From Tyzzerella sp. An114 (GTDB lineage Bacteria > Bacillota > Clostridia > Lachnospirales > Anaerotignaceae), in NCBI RefSeq assembly GCF_002161055.1, contig NZ_NFLT01000001.1:186001-250000 (forward strand): a stretch of DNA of 64,000 bases, read 5' to 3'. The position numbers were made by a program, and so were the translations under genes. This document shows positions 1-10,392 of this stretch, piece after piece. How positions within the stretch are numbered: the first letter of the stretch is position 1; each line of letters begins with the position of its first letter. The notes below the pieces were generated by a model. The model did no database searches and was not told where the DNA came from. It was given only the letters and a program-made list of their open reading frames with translations.

Positions 1-636
1 GAAGAATTTATGGGTGGTAACGCTATAAGATGTCTTGCAAAATATGTTTATGACAATGGTATTGTAAATAAAACAGACCTTACAGTAGAAACATTAAGCG
101 GTGTAAGACACGTTAAACTCTTTACACAGAACGGAAAAGCAGTTTCCGCTACTGTTGAAATGGGTAAAATAGTTCTTGACCCTAAACTTGTTCCTGTAAA
201 TCTTGAGGGAGAAACTATTATAAATCGCCCTGTTGTAATAAACAGAATACCTTATAACATTACATGTTTAAATCTTGGAAATCCTCATTGTGTAGTATTC
301 TGTGACAACCTTGATGCAATAGATGTTGAAAAGATTGGATATGAATTTGAATACAATCCACTCTTCCCTGAAAGAGTTACAACAGAATTTGTACAGGTTA
401 TAAATAAAACAACAATACGAATGAGAGTATGGGAAAGAGGAAGCGGTGAAACATGGGCTTGTGGTACAGGTGCTTGTGTTGCAGCAGTTGCTTCTGTTCT
501 TAATGGTTACTGCCACGAAAATAAAGAAATCACTGTTAAACAAAAAGGTGGCGACCTTCTCATAAGCAATATCGATGGTACAATATATCTTTCTGGAAAA
601 GCTGAAAAGGTATTTGATGGTACAATAGAAATCTAA
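1..636 (+). CDS. dapF: Diaminopimelate epimerase (partial, 5' end missing)
   Basis: The reading frame is open from base 1, so the N-terminal part lies outside the window; 211 residues remain. DapF interconverts LL- and meso-diaminopimelate for lysine and peptidoglycan synthesis in the cytosol. The C-terminal half carries the family signature WERGSGETWACGTGAC with the second catalytic cysteine (ACGTGAC). At the other active-site loop the sequence reads EEFMGGNAIRC, where the family norm is a cysteine directly before GN (CGNxxRC); here that position is glycine. That may be a lineage variant or may mean altered chemistry. The fold-level match is otherwise good. It is a single gene here, closed by a hairpin at 691-727. 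Confidence 0.88.
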   Translation, partial: EEFMGGNAIRCLAKYVYDNGIVNKTDLTVETLSGVRHVKLFTQNGKAVSATVEMGKIVLDPKLVPVNLEGETIINRPVVINRIPYNITCLNLGNPHCVVFCDNLDAIDVEKIGYEFEYNPLFPERVTTEFVQVINKTTIRMRVWERGSGETWACGTGACVAAVASVLNGYCHENKEITVKQKGGDLLISNIDGTIYLSGKAEKVFDGTIEI

Positions 637-690
637 TTATTCTTATTGTATAAATATTCATCCTTGGACCAGACATAAAACATTAAACTC

Positions 691-727
691 AAAGCCTCTG
701 TTCAGTTAAATTCTAAACAGAGGCTTT
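691..727 (+). terminator. Intrinsic terminator after dapF
   Basis: A 12-bp perfect stem (AAAGCCTCTGTT at 691-702, complement at 716-727) with a 13-nt loop is followed by ATTATTTAT. The U-tract is modest, but the stem is strong and sits 55 nt past the dapF stop codon. Confidence 0.75.
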
Positions 728-829
728 ATTATTTATAGTATAAAACAATGATATTTTTATTGCAAAAAATATCAAATTAATACATTTTTTTCAATTTTTA
801 TAAAAAAATACTTAATTATTTCCATATTT

Positions 830-840
830 TATGATATAAT
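830..840 (+). promoter_or_regulatory. Extended -10 promoter for the XRE-cupin gene
   Basis: TGATATAAT at 832-840 is a consensus -10 with the extended TGn element, about 50 nt before the start codon. No good -35 is visible at 17 nt spacing (TTAATT). Confidence 0.5.
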
Positions 841-890
841 AATATCGTATTAATTTAATGAAGATATTATTAAGGTAGTGATTTTATATA

Positions 891-1445
891 ATGAATAATA
901 TAAATATAGGTAAAAAAATACTTTCATTTAGACATAAAAATCATATGGCAATAAGAGATTTTTCAAAAATTTCAAATCTTAGTCCTGCTCTTATAAGTCA
1001 GCTTGAAAGAGGAAAAGGTAATCCAAGTTTAAACGCTCTCGTAGCAATAGCAAATGCCCTTGGAGTTAGTTTATCATCTCTCGTTGAAGAAGAAATACCA
1101 AACAGCGAGCTTATACTTTATTCTGATAATAGAAAAGAGATTTTCAACGATACAAAAGGTTGCAGACTTTTTGATATTCTTCCAAATACTGCAAATAAAA
1201 ATTCTGTCAGTTTAAGACTTATTGAGCTAGAACCTTTATCATCATATACAGGAAATATATTTTCTGATGAGAAAAAAGAATGTATAATTTTTGTTATGGA
1301 AGGTACTTTGTCAATTAGTTTTGACAATGAAAATTACATACTCAAAAAAGGAGACACTATAATAATACTTCCAGACCGTAATTATACTATATCTAATAAT
1401 TCTGATAAAAAATCCATTTTTATGGCAATAAAATCTAATAATTAA
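891..1445 (+). CDS. XRE-family regulator with C-terminal cupin domain
   Basis: 184 residues. Residues about 6-62 form a Cro/CI-type helix-turn-helix (LSPALISQLERGKGNPSL is the recognition region), and residues about 105-180 form a small beta-barrel cupin domain. This is the architecture of regulators such as PuuR/SinR-cupin proteins, in which the cupin binds a small ligand and tunes DNA binding. AAGGTAG lies upstream of the ATG. The gene is monocistronic with its own extended -10 promoter and a terminator shared with the convergent pgi. Its target is not shown by the context; neighbours are dapF and pgi. The family call is firm, the ligand unknown. Confidence 0.88.
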   Translation: MNNINIGKKILSFRHKNHMAIRDFSKISNLSPALISQLERGKGNPSLNALVAIANALGVSLSSLVEEEIPNSELILYSDNRKEIFNDTKGCRLFDILPNTANKNSVSLRLIELEPLSSYTGNIFSDEKKECIIFVMEGTLSISFDNENYILKKGDTIIILPDRNYTISNNSDKKSIFMAIKSNN

Positions 1446-1446
1446 A

Positions 1447-1477
1447 AAAAAGTGCAGTTTAAAAACTGCACTTTCTT
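1447..1477. terminator. Bidirectional terminator between XRE-cupin gene and pgi
   Basis: AAAGTGCAGTTT (1449-1460) pairs with AAACTGCACTTT (1463-1474), with A-rich and T-rich flanks on either side. It serves both convergent genes. Confidence 0.85.
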
Positions 1478-1493
1478 ATTGCTTAGATTTATA

Positions 1494-2834
1494 TTAAAGA
1501 AGACGTTTTTCAAGAGCTTCTTTTTCGCTTTCATATCCAGGTTTTCCAAGAAGAGCAAACATATTTTTCTTGTAAGCTTCAACACCTGGCTGGTCAAATG
1601 GATTGATACCGATAAGGTAACCGCTTATTGCAACAGCTTTTTCAAAGAAGTATACAAGATAACCAAAGTTGTAAGCATCCATAGCATCAATTTCAACTAT
1701 GATATTAGGAACTCCACCGTCCATATGAGCAAGGAGTGTTCCACCAAATGCTTTGCTGTTTACATACTGTAATGTTCTTCCTGCAAGGAAATTAAGACCG
1801 TCAATGTTTTCTTCATCACTGAATATTTCAAGTTCTGTCTTAGGAGTTTTGCTCCAGATAACAGTTTCAAACATTGTTCTGTTACCGTCCTGAATGAACT
1901 GTCCAATAGAATGAAGGTCAGTTGAGAAGTTAGCACTTACAGGGAATAAACCTTTTTTGTCTTTTCCTTCACTTTCAGCAAAGAGCTGTTTGTACCATTC
2001 ACCAAAAGATGTAAGGCAAGGCTCATAGTTTGCAAGTATTTCAACTGTTTTTCCTTTATGATAGAAAATATTTCTTAAAGCAGCATATTTGTAGCTGTCA
2101 TTTTCTTCAATGTTAGGATTGCTGTATTTTTCACGGGCATCAGCAGCACCTTTCATAACAGCATCAATGTCAATTCCTGCAACAGCCATAGCAAGAAGTC
2201 CAACAGGTGTAAGAACTGTAAATCTTCCGCCTACTGCATCTGGAATAACAAATGTTTCATATCCTTTTTCATTACAAAGGTTTTTAAGAGCTCCTCTAGC
2301 TCTGTCTGTTGTTGCATAAATTCTTTCTTTTGCGCCTTCAGCACCGTATTTATCTTCAAGCATTTTTTTGAAAATACGGAAAGCGATAGCAGGTTCTGTT
2401 GTAGTACCTGATTTAGAAATAATATTTACAGAGAAATCTCTATCTCCTATAATTTTGATAATTTCATTTAAGTATGTTGAGCTTATATTATTACCTACGA
2501 AATAAATGTCAGGTGTAGTTTTTGATTTATCTTCGTTATAGAATGGTGATTTGATGAAATCAAGAGCTGTTCTTGTTCCAAGATAAGAACCACCTATACC
2601 AATAACGATAAGAACCTGACTCTGTTTCTGAATTTTTTCAGCTGCAACTTTAATTCTTGCAAACTCCTCTTTATCATAGTCAACAGGTAAGTCAATCCAA
2701 CCAAGGAAGTCGTTTCCTGCTCCTTTTCTTTCGTGTAAATATTCGTGGCAAGTTTCTACTAATGGAGCAATATATTTGAATTCATGCTCATTAATAAAAG
2801 GTGCAACACCATGTAACTTTAATTCTACTGCCAT
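1494..2834 (-). CDS. pgi: Glucose-6-phosphate isomerase
   Basis: 446 residues with the start at the second ATG (2834). The SD GAGGAG lies only 3 nt from the first ATG (2840) but at normal distance from the second. The enzyme interconverts glucose-6-P and fructose-6-P in glycolysis. Family motifs seen are [30 protein letters not shown] (sugar-phosphate binding) and the C-terminal [11 protein letters not shown] containing the conserved lysine. The length matches the short, Bacillus/Clostridium-type enzyme (about 450 residues). It is transcribed alone from an extended -10 promoter, convergent with the XRE-cupin gene. Confidence 0.97.
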   Translation of the reverse strand: MAVELKLHGVAPFINEHEFKYIAPLVETCHEYLHERKGAGNDFLGWIDLPVDYDKEEFARIKVAAEKIQKQSQVLIVIGIGGSYLGTRTALDFIKSPFYNEDKSKTTPDIYFVGNNISSTYLNEIIKIIGDRDFSVNIISKSGTTTEPAIAFRIFKKMLEDKYGAEGAKERIYATTDRARGALKNLCNEKGYETFVIPDAVGGRFTVLTPVGLLAMAVAGIDIDAVMKGAADAREKYSNPNIEENDSYKYAALRNIFYHKGKTVEILANYEPCLTSFGEWYKQLFAESEGKDKKGLFPVSANFSTDLHSIGQFIQDGNRTMFETVIWSKTPKTELEIFSDEENIDGLNFLAGRTLQYVNSKAFGGTLLAHMDGGVPNIIVEIDAMDAYNFGYLVYFFEKAVAISGYLIGINPFDQPGVEAYKKNMFALLGKPGYESEKEALEKRLL

Positions 2835-2882
2835 TTCCATTCTCCTCTCTTATTACCTTCACTTTTGTTCTAACGAACATAA

Positions 2883-2893
2883 TTATTATAACA
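2883..2893 (-). promoter_or_regulatory. Probable extended -10 promoter of pgi
   Basis: On the minus strand TGTTATAAT (TATAAT at 2890-2885) gives an extended -10 about 50 nt before the pgi start. The -35 is not recognisable. The rest of the 320-nt gap to the divergent gene at 3156 is AT-rich; a TATAAT at 3119-3124 could drive that gene. Confidence 0.4.
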
Positions 2894-3155
2894 TATTATG
2901 CAAATTCTTACCATATTTTTTTACTAATTTAATGCTCAAAATACATAGTTTTTTCACAATAATAGTTTTATATTTGTAACTATATACAAAAAACATGACT
3001 ATAATTGATAAAAGAAAAATATTTATAACAAAATTTACTGTTAAAATATTATAAAATATCCAAAATTATAATAATATTTGCACATATAAAATTTATGTAC
3101 ATAAATAATATAAAATAGTATAATAACTCTATAAAAAACAAAGGAAGTGTTAAAT

Positions 3156-3668
3156 TTGGAAATTTTTAAAGAAATACAGCCGGAAGAAATTTCGGAAAAT
3201 GCATTTAAACTTATAGGAAAAGACTGGATGCTTGTAACATCATCTGCCGATGACAAAATCAATACAATGACAGCATCTTGGGGTGGATTTGGTGTATTAT
3301 GGGGAAAAAATGTAGCTTACATAGTTGTTAGACCTCAGCGTTACACAAAAGAGTTTATTGACAAAAGCGGTAGATTTTCTCTTACATTCTTTAATGACAG
3401 TTTTAGAAGCAAACTTTCATATCTTGGAACAGTTTCCGGACGTGATGAAGATAAAATCAAGAAAAGTGGTCTTACAGTGTCTGAAAACAGCGAAATTCCT
3501 TTCTTTGAGGAAGGAAAACTTGCAGCAATATGTAAAGTCCTCTACAAACAGAAACTCACTCCAGACAGCTTTTTAGATAGCTCAATAGCTGACAGATGGT
3601 ATCCTGACCATGATTTCCATACATTATATGTTGCTGAAATAGAAAAAGTTTTTGTAAAATCAAATTAA
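3156..3668 (+). CDS. Flavin reductase family protein (FMN-binding split barrel)
   Basis: 170 residues. The start is taken as TTG 3156 because the SD AAGGAAG (3141-3147) is then 8 nt upstream; a GTG at 3147 would overlap the SD. The sequence has the flavin reductase-like split-barrel pattern: WMLVTSSADDKINTMTASWGG near the N-terminus, then VVRPQRYTKEFIDKSGRFSLTFF and a GRDEDKIKKSGL segment. Members bind FMN and reduce flavins or carry out related redox chemistry; the substrate is unknown. It is monocistronic, facing pyk, and the two share a terminator. Confidence 0.85.
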   Translation: MEIFKEIQPEEISENAFKLIGKDWMLVTSSADDKINTMTASWGGFGVLWGKNVAYIVVRPQRYTKEFIDKSGRFSLTFFNDSFRSKLSYLGTVSGRDEDKIKKSGLTVSENSEIPFFEEGKLAAICKVLYKQKLTPDSFLDSSIADRWYPDHDFHTLYVAEIEKVFVKSN

Positions 3669-3679
3669 TTAATAAAAAC

Positions 3680-3712
3680 AAAAGCCTTCGGATTTTTCCG
3701 AAGGCTTTTTAA
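3680..3712. terminator. Bidirectional terminator between flavin reductase and pyk
   Basis: AAAGCCTTCGG (3681-3691) pairs with CCGAAGGCTTT (3698-3708), followed by T's on the plus strand and preceded by A's that give T's on the minus strand. Confidence 0.88.
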
Positions 3713-3727
3713 TTATTCTAATAATTA

Positions 3728-5482
3728 TTATTCTGGTCTACCTGAATATATAAATCCTTTAACAGGGTCAACTGTTATAAGTGCATCGTTAGCAATAAAG
3801 TCAATAACTTTAGCGTTACACATTACAACAGGAATGTCAAGAGCTCTACCAACTATTTCAGCATGGCAGTTTTCAGGATTTGTTACAGGACCAACAACGA
3901 TAGCAGAAGCTTTCTTCATATATGGAAGAAGTTCATTGTTTGTTGAAGTTGTAACAAGGATATCTCCTGTTTTAAACTTTCTTGAAGCTTCAGAAGCTAC
4001 TTTTATAACTCTTGTTTTTCCACTTACTTTCTTTGTTCCGATACCAACACCTTTAGCGATAACGTCTCCAACGATTTCAACTCTTAAAGTATTAGTTGAA
4101 CCAGAAACACCAACAGGCACACCAATAGCCATTACACAAGTATCTCCGTTTTCAGCAAGTCCGCTTGAAACAGCCATTTTCATAGCTACATCAAAAACTT
4201 CATCAGATTTGATAGGCTGTTTGTAAAGAGATGGACGACATCCCCAAACAAGGTTAAGCTGTCTCCAAATCATTTCGTCCATAGCACAAGCTGATATTGG
4301 GCAAGCTGGTCTGAATTTTGAAATCATTCTTGCTGTAAATCCTGATTTTGTAAGAGAACAAATACAAGCTGTATGAAGCTCAGCAGCTGTTGTACAAGCA
4401 GCGTAGCTTATAGCATTTGTAATATTTGTCTGGTCTGGTGTAAATTTACCGCTAAGTTCTTTTACATAGTCAATGCTTGACTCTGTTTTTTCAGCAATTC
4501 TTGCCATTGTAGCAACAGCCTGAACTGGATAATCACCTTTTGCAGTTTCACCAGAAAGCATGATAGCGTCTGTTCCGTCGAAAATAGCATTTGCAACGTC
4601 ATTAGCTTCAGCTCTTGTTGGTCTTGGGTTAGTAACCATAGACTCAAGCATCTGTGTAGCTGTTATAACAGGTTTGCTATAATAATTTGCTCTCTTAATA
4701 AGGTCTTTCTGAACAAGAGGAACTTCCTCAGTAGGAATTTCAACACCAAGGTCACCTCTGGCAACCATGATACCATCAGCAACTTCAAGAATTTCATTGA
4801 TGTTGTTTACACCGTCACGGCTTTCGATTTTAGCGATAACCTGTATATCAGAACCACCATTTTCTTCAAGCACTCTCTTGATATTGATAATATCGCTTGC
4901 AGAACGTATGAATGAAGCGAATATATAATCAAATCCCATTTTGATACCGAATTTAATATCATCAATATCTTTTTCTGTAAGAGCTGGAAGATTTACATAT
5001 ATATCAGGAACATTTACACCTTTGTTTGAGCTTAAGAAACCACCGTTTTCTACTCTACATAATATATCTGTTCCTTTTATTTCTTCAACTTTTAATTCAA
5101 CAAGACCGTCATCAAGAAGTACTCTTGAATCAACTTCAAGGTCTTTTGGAAGGTCAGCATATGTAACGCTGACAATATCCTGTGTTCCTTCTACGTCTCT
5201 TGTCGTAAGTGTGAATTTCTGTCCTCTTTCAAGATAGATTTTATCAACACCAAATTTTTTAATTCTTATTTCAGGACCTTTTGTGTCAAGGATAAGAGGA
5301 ATAGGTGCATTAAGCTCCTCTCTAGCCTGTTTAAGCATATTTATTATAACACTGTGTGACTCATGAGTTCCATGTGAAAAATTAACTCTAGCAGCATCAA
5401 GACCATTTTTGATAAGTTCTTTCATAATTTCAACGCTGCTTGTAGCTGGTCCAAGAGTACAAACTATCTTAGTTCTTCTCAT
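3728..5482 (-). CDS. pyk: Pyruvate kinase with C-terminal PEP-utilising domain
   Basis: 584 residues. The start is ATG 5482, because AGGAGG sits 13-18 nt upstream, whereas an earlier in-frame start would lie before that SD. It converts phosphoenolpyruvate and ADP to pyruvate and ATP. It begins MRRTKIVCTLGPATS; the catalytic region includes ARVNFSHGTH, LDTKGPEIR, IAKIESRDG, MVARGDLGVE and the signature VITATQMLESM. Residues from about 475 on form the extra PEP-utiliser-type mobile domain (GDILVTTSTNN, ENCHAEIVGRALDIP) known from Bacillus and clostridial enzymes. It lies 44 nt behind pfkA, so the two glycolytic control enzymes are probably co-transcribed. Confidence 0.97.
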   Translation of the reverse strand: MRRTKIVCTLGPATSSVEIMKELIKNGLDAARVNFSHGTHESHSVIINMLKQAREELNAPIPLILDTKGPEIRIKKFGVDKIYLERGQKFTLTTRDVEGTQDIVSVTYADLPKDLEVDSRVLLDDGLVELKVEEIKGTDILCRVENGGFLSSNKGVNVPDIYVNLPALTEKDIDDIKFGIKMGFDYIFASFIRSASDIINIKRVLEENGGSDIQVIAKIESRDGVNNINEILEVADGIMVARGDLGVEIPTEEVPLVQKDLIKRANYYSKPVITATQMLESMVTNPRPTRAEANDVANAIFDGTDAIMLSGETAKGDYPVQAVATMARIAEKTESSIDYVKELSGKFTPDQTNITNAISYAACTTAAELHTACICSLTKSGFTARMISKFRPACPISACAMDEMIWRQLNLVWGCRPSLYKQPIKSDEVFDVAMKMAVSSGLAENGDTCVMAIGVPVGVSGSTNTLRVEIVGDVIAKGVGIGTKKVSGKTRVIKVASEASRKFKTGDILVTTSTNNELLPYMKKASAIVVGPVTNPENCHAEIVGRALDIPVVMCNAKVIDFIANDALITVDPVKGFIYSGRPE

Positions 5483-5526
5483 ATTAAATTTTTTTCCTCC
5501 TGTAATCAATTAAATAGATTGATAAA

Positions 5527-6504
5527 TTAGATTGATAAAACTTTGATTATTTCATACATTTCAGGATTGAACTGTTTCTCCATGCTGAGAGCTTCTTCAA
5601 TATCAATTGTCTGATATTCTCCTTTATTGTATGCAACTATTTTGTTTACATTGCCTTCCATAATTGATTTAACAGCAATGTATCCCATTTCTGAAGCACG
5701 AATACGGTCTAAAGCTGTTGGGCTACCACCTCTCTGAAGGTGTCCAAGAATTGTAGCTCTTGTCTGAATTCCTGTTGTATCCTGAATTTCTTTAGCAAGC
5801 TGCTGTGAGCCTCCAATACCTTCAGCAACAACTACAAGGTTATGGCGTTTACCTTTACTTCTGTTTTCAAGAAGCTGTTTGATAACTCTTTCGCTTGTTC
5901 CAAGTTCTTTTTCTTCTGGAATAAGAACTTCTTCAGCTCCGCCACCCATAGCACACCATAATGCTATATATCCGGCATCTCTACCCATAACTTCACAAAC
6001 AGAGCATCTTTCATGAGAACCTGAAGTATCTCTTAATTTGCTTATAGCTTCAACTCCTGTGTTAACAGCAGTATCAAAACCGATTGTATATTCTGAACAA
6101 CTTATGTCAAGGTCGATTGTGGCTGGAATACCAATACAGTTTACACCGTATTTAGCAAGGGCTCTACAACCTCTGAATGAACCGTCTCCACCAATAACAA
6201 CAAGTGCATCAAGTCCTAAGATTTTATAGATGTTAGCAGCTTTCTGCTGTCCTTCTTCTGTAAGCATTTCAAGGGCACGTGCTGAATGAAGGATTGTGCC
6301 ACCTCTGCCTAATATTTCAGAAACATCTTTTCCGTTAAGGTCTTTAATGTCACCATTCATAAGACCATTGTAACCTTTTCTTATACCTACAACCTGTATA
6401 TTATTATTAAGTGCAGTTCTAACAACGGCTCTTATTGCCGCATTCATTCCAGGTGCGTCTCCACCACTTGTAAGAACTCCTATTTTTCTGACTTGTTTGT
6501 CCAT
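5527..6504 (-). CDS. pfkA: ATP-type 6-phosphofructokinase
   Basis: 325 residues, ATG with GGAGG 9 nt upstream. It phosphorylates fructose-6-P, the committed step of glycolysis. GGDGS at residues 105-109 is the ATP-dependent form of the nucleotide motif, and MGRDAG and LGHLQRGGSPTALDR are intact. The catalytic motif normally written PGTIDND reads PATIDLD (127-133): the catalytic Asp131 and Asp133 are present, but the intervening Asn is Leu. I believe this variant occurs in other Clostridia; activity is likely retained. It is the first gene of a pfkA-pyk operon. Confidence 0.96.
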   Translation of the reverse strand: MDKQVRKIGVLTSGGDAPGMNAAIRAVVRTALNNNIQVVGIRKGYNGLMNGDIKDLNGKDVSEILGRGGTILHSARALEMLTEEGQQKAANIYKILGLDALVVIGGDGSFRGCRALAKYGVNCIGIPATIDLDISCSEYTIGFDTAVNTGVEAISKLRDTSGSHERCSVCEVMGRDAGYIALWCAMGGGAEEVLIPEEKELGTSERVIKQLLENRSKGKRHNLVVVAEGIGGSQQLAKEIQDTTGIQTRATILGHLQRGGSPTALDRIRASEMGYIAVKSIMEGNVNKIVAYNKGEYQTIDIEEALSMEKQFNPEMYEIIKVLSI

Positions 6505-6607
6505 TTAAAATACCTCCCTGTGTTTTTAATATACCTTGCTCCAAAAAAATTTTTAAAAATACTTTTAAAGGCATCTATAAAAATTATTACCTGAATAAAA
6601 ATTATAT

Positions 6608-6630
6608 ATCAATGGCAAAAGCCCATTGTT
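6608..6630 (-). terminator. Possible weak terminator after mtrB
   Basis: CAATGG (6610-6615) pairs with CCATTG (6623-6628); on the minus strand it is followed by ATATATAATTTTTA. The stem is short (6 bp) and the U-tract imperfect. Confidence 0.35.
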
Positions 6631-6650
6631 GTTAAATTAATTTAATATTA

Positions 6651-6887
6651 TTATAAATCACCGCTTGTTATTTGACCATATTTTGTATAAATAACAGCTT
6701 TTCCTCTTATTTTAATTGCAGAAGTGTTTTCTGTAAACTGTGCAACAAGAACCTCTCCGGTATCAAGTTTTTCTGTGTGGTGAATTTTAGTATCCTCACC
6801 ACGGGTAACACCTATTATATTTACACCTTTTTCAAGGGCTTTTACACAAATATAAGGTGTATTTGCAGTTTCAAAATTATTTTCCAT
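6651..6887 (-). CDS. mtrB: Tryptophan RNA-binding attenuator protein (TRAP) homologue
   Basis: 78 residues from ATG 6887; AAAGGGG lies at normal SD distance, so the upstream ATG at 6908 is not needed. The sequence aligns without gaps over the core of Bacillus subtilis TRAP (75 residues): [20 protein letters not shown] and then [19 protein letters not shown]. In B. subtilis, Lys37, Lys56 and Arg58 contact RNA; their equivalents Lys40, Lys59 and Arg61 are present, as are the threonines of the tryptophan pocket (TRG.DT). TRAP forms an 11-mer ring that, with tryptophan bound, wraps (G/U)AG repeats in trp leader RNA. The gene starts 25 nt after the dnaE stop and is probably co-transcribed with it; no trp gene or folE is nearby. 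Confidence 0.88.
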   Translation of the reverse strand: MENNFETANTPYICVKALEKGVNIIGVTRGEDTKIHHTEKLDTGEVLVAQFTENTSAIKIRGKAVIYTKYGQITSGDL

Positions 6888-6912
6888 TGTTTTATCCCCT
6901 TTATTCATTAAT

Positions 6913-9900
6913 TTATTTTTCTTTTATAGTTATACAATCATTTCCAATAATACTTCCAAGTTCTGACACAATATTATCATTAGGTTTTATCCAATATTTT
7001 CTATCAGCCTTAAAAGTTACGCCACCAGCAATATCTTTTATATATACAGGACAATTTCCCGGATACTTTGAAAGTATCGGTATAATATCCTCTGTTTTAA
7101 TATTGTTTGATTTTCCTATAATTATACCAACAGAAAGCCATTTTTTTTCTTCTTCCGGCTCATTTATGCCTCTTATACTTTCGCATATTATTTTGCCGTT
7201 TTCATCATCAGAAATATTGACTCTTCCCTCTATAATTATAACATTTTCTTCAGTAATAAGGTGTGAAAATTTTTCGTATACATTAGGAAAAACAATAGCT
7301 TCCACAATGCCATGCATATCCTCTATTGAAAGGAATGCCATTTGTTTATTATTTTTTGTGTATTTTATTGATATAGCTGATATAAGACCACCAATTATAA
7401 CACTTTGATTATCTTTCAAAGGATTTTCATAGTCCCTTGTATCAACCATAAAATCTCGGCTTGAACAACTTGTTTTACGTTTCAAAATCTCCTCATAAGC
7501 AGAAAGAGGATGACCGCTAACATAAATACCTAAAACTTCTTTTTCCATGGCTAAAATTTTATTTTCCGGAAATTCATCAATATCCGGTAAAACATCAGAC
7601 ATACTATTAATATTATCTATATTATTACCCATATCAAAGAGATTTAATTGTCCTTCAATATTATTTTTCTTCGCCTGTCCAATTCCCTCAATAATGCTTT
7701 TATATGATGACATATATTGACTTCTTTTTTTACCGAAAGAATCAAAGGCACCAGATTTTATAAAACTTTCTACACATCTTTTATTAAGTTCTCCACCGCT
7801 TAAACGATTACAGAACTCAGTAAGACTTTTATAATAGCCGTTTTTTTCTCTATCGGCCACTACTGCCTTTATAACATTTTTACCTACATTTTTTATAGCT
7901 GCAAGACCAAAACGTATCTTGCCGTCAAATACGGAAAAATGTGCATATCCTTCATTTATGTCTGGGGGTAAAAGTTTTATCCCCATTTTTTTACATTCCT
8001 CAATATATCCAGAAACCTTTGGTGTATTATCCATTACAGATGTCATTAAAGCTGCCATAAACTCAACAGGATAGTGATATTTAAGCCATGCAGTTTGATA
8101 ACCAACAACAGCATAGCAAGCAGCATGAGACTTATTAAAAGCATATTTTGCAAAGTCAGTCATTTCATCAAATATTTTTTCCGCAACATCGACAGGTATA
8201 CCATTTTTCACACAGCCGGGAACATCATCCCCTATGCCATATACAAAATTTTTTCTCTCCTCTGCCATAACAGAAGCTTTTTTCTTAGACATAGCCCTTC
8301 TTACAAGGTCACTTCGTCCAAGACTGTATCCTGCCAAATCTCGCACAATCTGCATAACCTGTTCTTGATATACTATACAGCCATAGGTTGTATTGAGAAT
8401 AGGTTTTAATGATTCATGGGTATATTGAATATCATTTTGATTATTTTTTCCCTTTATATATTTAGGAATAAAGTCCATAGGACCTGGACGATAAAGGGAT
8501 ATTCCGGCTATAAGGTCTTCAAGTCTTGTAGGCTGAAGTTCACGCATGAATTGCTTCATGCCGCCACTTTCAAGCTGGAAAACTCCTTCTGTTTTTCCTT
8601 GGGAAATCATATCATATACACCTGGGTCATCATCAGGTATATTTTCCATGTCAAGCTTTATGCCGTGAATTCTCTCTATTTCTTTAACGGCATTTTGAAT
8701 TACTGTAAGAGTTCTAAGGCCTAAAAAGTCCATTTTAAGAAGTCCCAGTTCTTCAAGTGTTGTCATGGTATATTGTGTTGTTATTGCCCCATCATTTGAA
8801 TTTAGAGGGACATATTCCATAACAGGGTCACGACAGATAACAACCCCAGCAGCATGAGTTGAAGAATGTCTTGGAAGACCTTCCAATTTCATAGACATAT
8901 CAATAAGATGTCTTGTATCTTTCTCCTCATTATATGCTTTTAAAAGCTCTGGGTTCATATTAAGAGCTTTTTTAATGGTTATTCCAAGCTCTATTGGTAT
9001 CATTTTTGATACTCTGTCAACATCAGCATAAGGCATTGCCAATGCTCTGCCTACGTCTTTTATAGCAGCTCTAGCTGCAAGAGTACCAAAAGTTATTATC
9101 TGTGCTACGTGGTCCTCACCATATTTTCTTATAACATAATCAATTACCTCTTGACGTCTCTCATAACAGAAATCAACGTCAATATCAGGCATACTCACTC
9201 TCTCAGGGTTTAAAAATCTCTCAAAGATTAAATCGTATTTTATAGGGTCTATTGTTGTTATAGAGAGGCAATAAGAAACAATGCTTCCTGCTGCCGAACC
9301 TCTGCCAGGCCCTACAATTATACCATTATCCTTTGAATATTTTATAAAGTCCCAAACTATAAGGAAATAATCAACATAACCCATTTTTTCAATGGTATCA
9401 AGTTCATATATAAGTCTTTCCTTAAGTTGGTCTGGCGGATTTTCATATTTTTTATAAAAACCATCAAAGCACAACTCTCTAAGATATTCTGAAGCTGTTT
9501 TGCCTTCTGGAACATCAAATCTAGGGAGTTTAAGGTCATGGAAAGTAAATTCCACATTACACCTTTGTGCAATTTTCCATGTATTTTCCAAAGCTTCCTC
9601 AGCATAAGGAAAAAGTTCATACATTTCATCAGAAGATTTTAAATAGAACTGTCCGCCTTCATATCTCATTCTATCTGAATCATTTACGGTTTTACCTGTC
9701 TGAATACAAAGAAGTATGTCATGAGGAGTGCTGTCCTCTTTATATATATAATGACTATCATTTGTGCAAATCATAGGTATTCCCGTTTCATTATGCAAAC
9801 GCATAAGAGCATGGTTCACAATCTGCTGGTCCTTCAATCCATGGTCTTGAAGTTCGAGGAAGAAATTACCTCTGCCAAAAATTTCATCATATTCAAGAGC

Positions 9901-10392
9901 AACTTCTTTTGCTTTTTCATATGAAACTTGAAGAATATTTCGTGCAACAGGGCCTGCAAGACAAGCACTTGAAGCAATAATACCTTTATGATATTTTTTC
10001 AAAAGTTCAATATCAATTCTTGGCTTATAGTAAAAACCTTCTATAAAACCATAAGAAACAAGTTTTATAAGATTTTGGTATCCTTCATTATTTTCAGCAA
10101 TAAGAACAAGATGACAATAATTAAAACCTGTATTTTCCTTAGAAAATCTCGATTTTGAAGCAACATAAACTTCACAACCTATAACAGGCTTTATGCCTTG
10201 AGCTTTAGCCTCTTTATAGAAGTCTATAACTCCATACATGGCACCATGGTCTGTTATTGCAATAGAGTCCATATTTAATTCTTTGGCTCTTGCAATAAGC
10301 TCTTTTATTTTTGCAGACCCGTCAAGAAGACTGTACTCAGTATGTACATGCAGATGGGTAAAAGGTCTTAAATTTTCTTTTCCTATTTCCAT
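6913..10392 (-). CDS. dnaE: DNA polymerase III subunit alpha, DnaE type
   Basis: 1159 residues. The N-terminal PHP domain starts [13 protein letters not shown]; the polymerase core has [15 protein letters not shown] and the catalytic aspartates in PDIDVDF; helix-hairpin-helix and OB-fold segments follow towards the C-terminus ([14 protein letters not shown]). It is a replicative polymerase subunit; low-GC Gram-positives use it with PolC. GGGGAGG lies about 15 nt before the ATG, an unusually long spacing, but a stop codon in frame just upstream excludes a longer form. The TRAP-like mtrB gene follows directly. Confidence 0.97.
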   Translation of the reverse strand: MEIGKENLRPFTHLHVHTEYSLLDGSAKIKELIARAKELNMDSIAITDHGAMYGVIDFYKEAKAQGIKPVIGCEVYVASKSRFSKENTGFNYCHLVLIAENNEGYQNLIKLVSYGFIEGFYYKPRIDIELLKKYHKGIIASSACLAGPVARNILQVSYEKAKEVALEYDEIFGRGNFFLELQDHGLKDQQIVNHALMRLHNETGIPMICTNDSHYIYKEDSTPHDILLCIQTGKTVNDSDRMRYEGGQFYLKSSDEMYELFPYAEEALENTWKIAQRCNVEFTFHDLKLPRFDVPEGKTASEYLRELCFDGFYKKYENPPDQLKERLIYELDTIEKMGYVDYFLIVWDFIKYSKDNGIIVGPGRGSAAGSIVSYCLSITTIDPIKYDLIFERFLNPERVSMPDIDVDFCYERRQEVIDYVIRKYGEDHVAQIITFGTLAARAAIKDVGRALAMPYADVDRVSKMIPIELGITIKKALNMNPELLKAYNEEKDTRHLIDMSMKLEGLPRHSSTHAAGVVICRDPVMEYVPLNSNDGAITTQYTMTTLEELGLLKMDFLGLRTLTVIQNAVKEIERIHGIKLDMENIPDDDPGVYDMISQGKTEGVFQLESGGMKQFMRELQPTRLEDLIAGISLYRPGPMDFIPKYIKGKNNQNDIQYTHESLKPILNTTYGCIVYQEQVMQIVRDLAGYSLGRSDLVRRAMSKKKASVMAEERKNFVYGIGDDVPGCVKNGIPVDVAEKIFDEMTDFAKYAFNKSHAACYAVVGYQTAWLKYHYPVEFMAALMTSVMDNTPKVSGYIEECKKMGIKLLPPDINEGYAHFSVFDGKIRFGLAAIKNVGKNVIKAVVADREKNGYYKSLTEFCNRLSGGELNKRCVESFIKSGAFDSFGKKRSQYMSSYKSIIEGIGQAKKNNIEGQLNLFDMGNNIDNINSMSDVLPDIDEFPENKILAMEKEVLGIYVSGHPLSAYEEILKRKTSCSSRDFMVDTRDYENPLKDNQSVIIGGLISAISIKYTKNNKQMAFLSIEDMHGIVEAIVFPNVYEKFSHLITEENVIIIEGRVNISDDENGKIICESIRGINEPEEEKKWLSVGIIIGKSNNIKTEDIIPILSKYPGNCPVYIKDIAGGVTFKADRKYWIKPNDNIVSELGSIIGNDCITIKEK

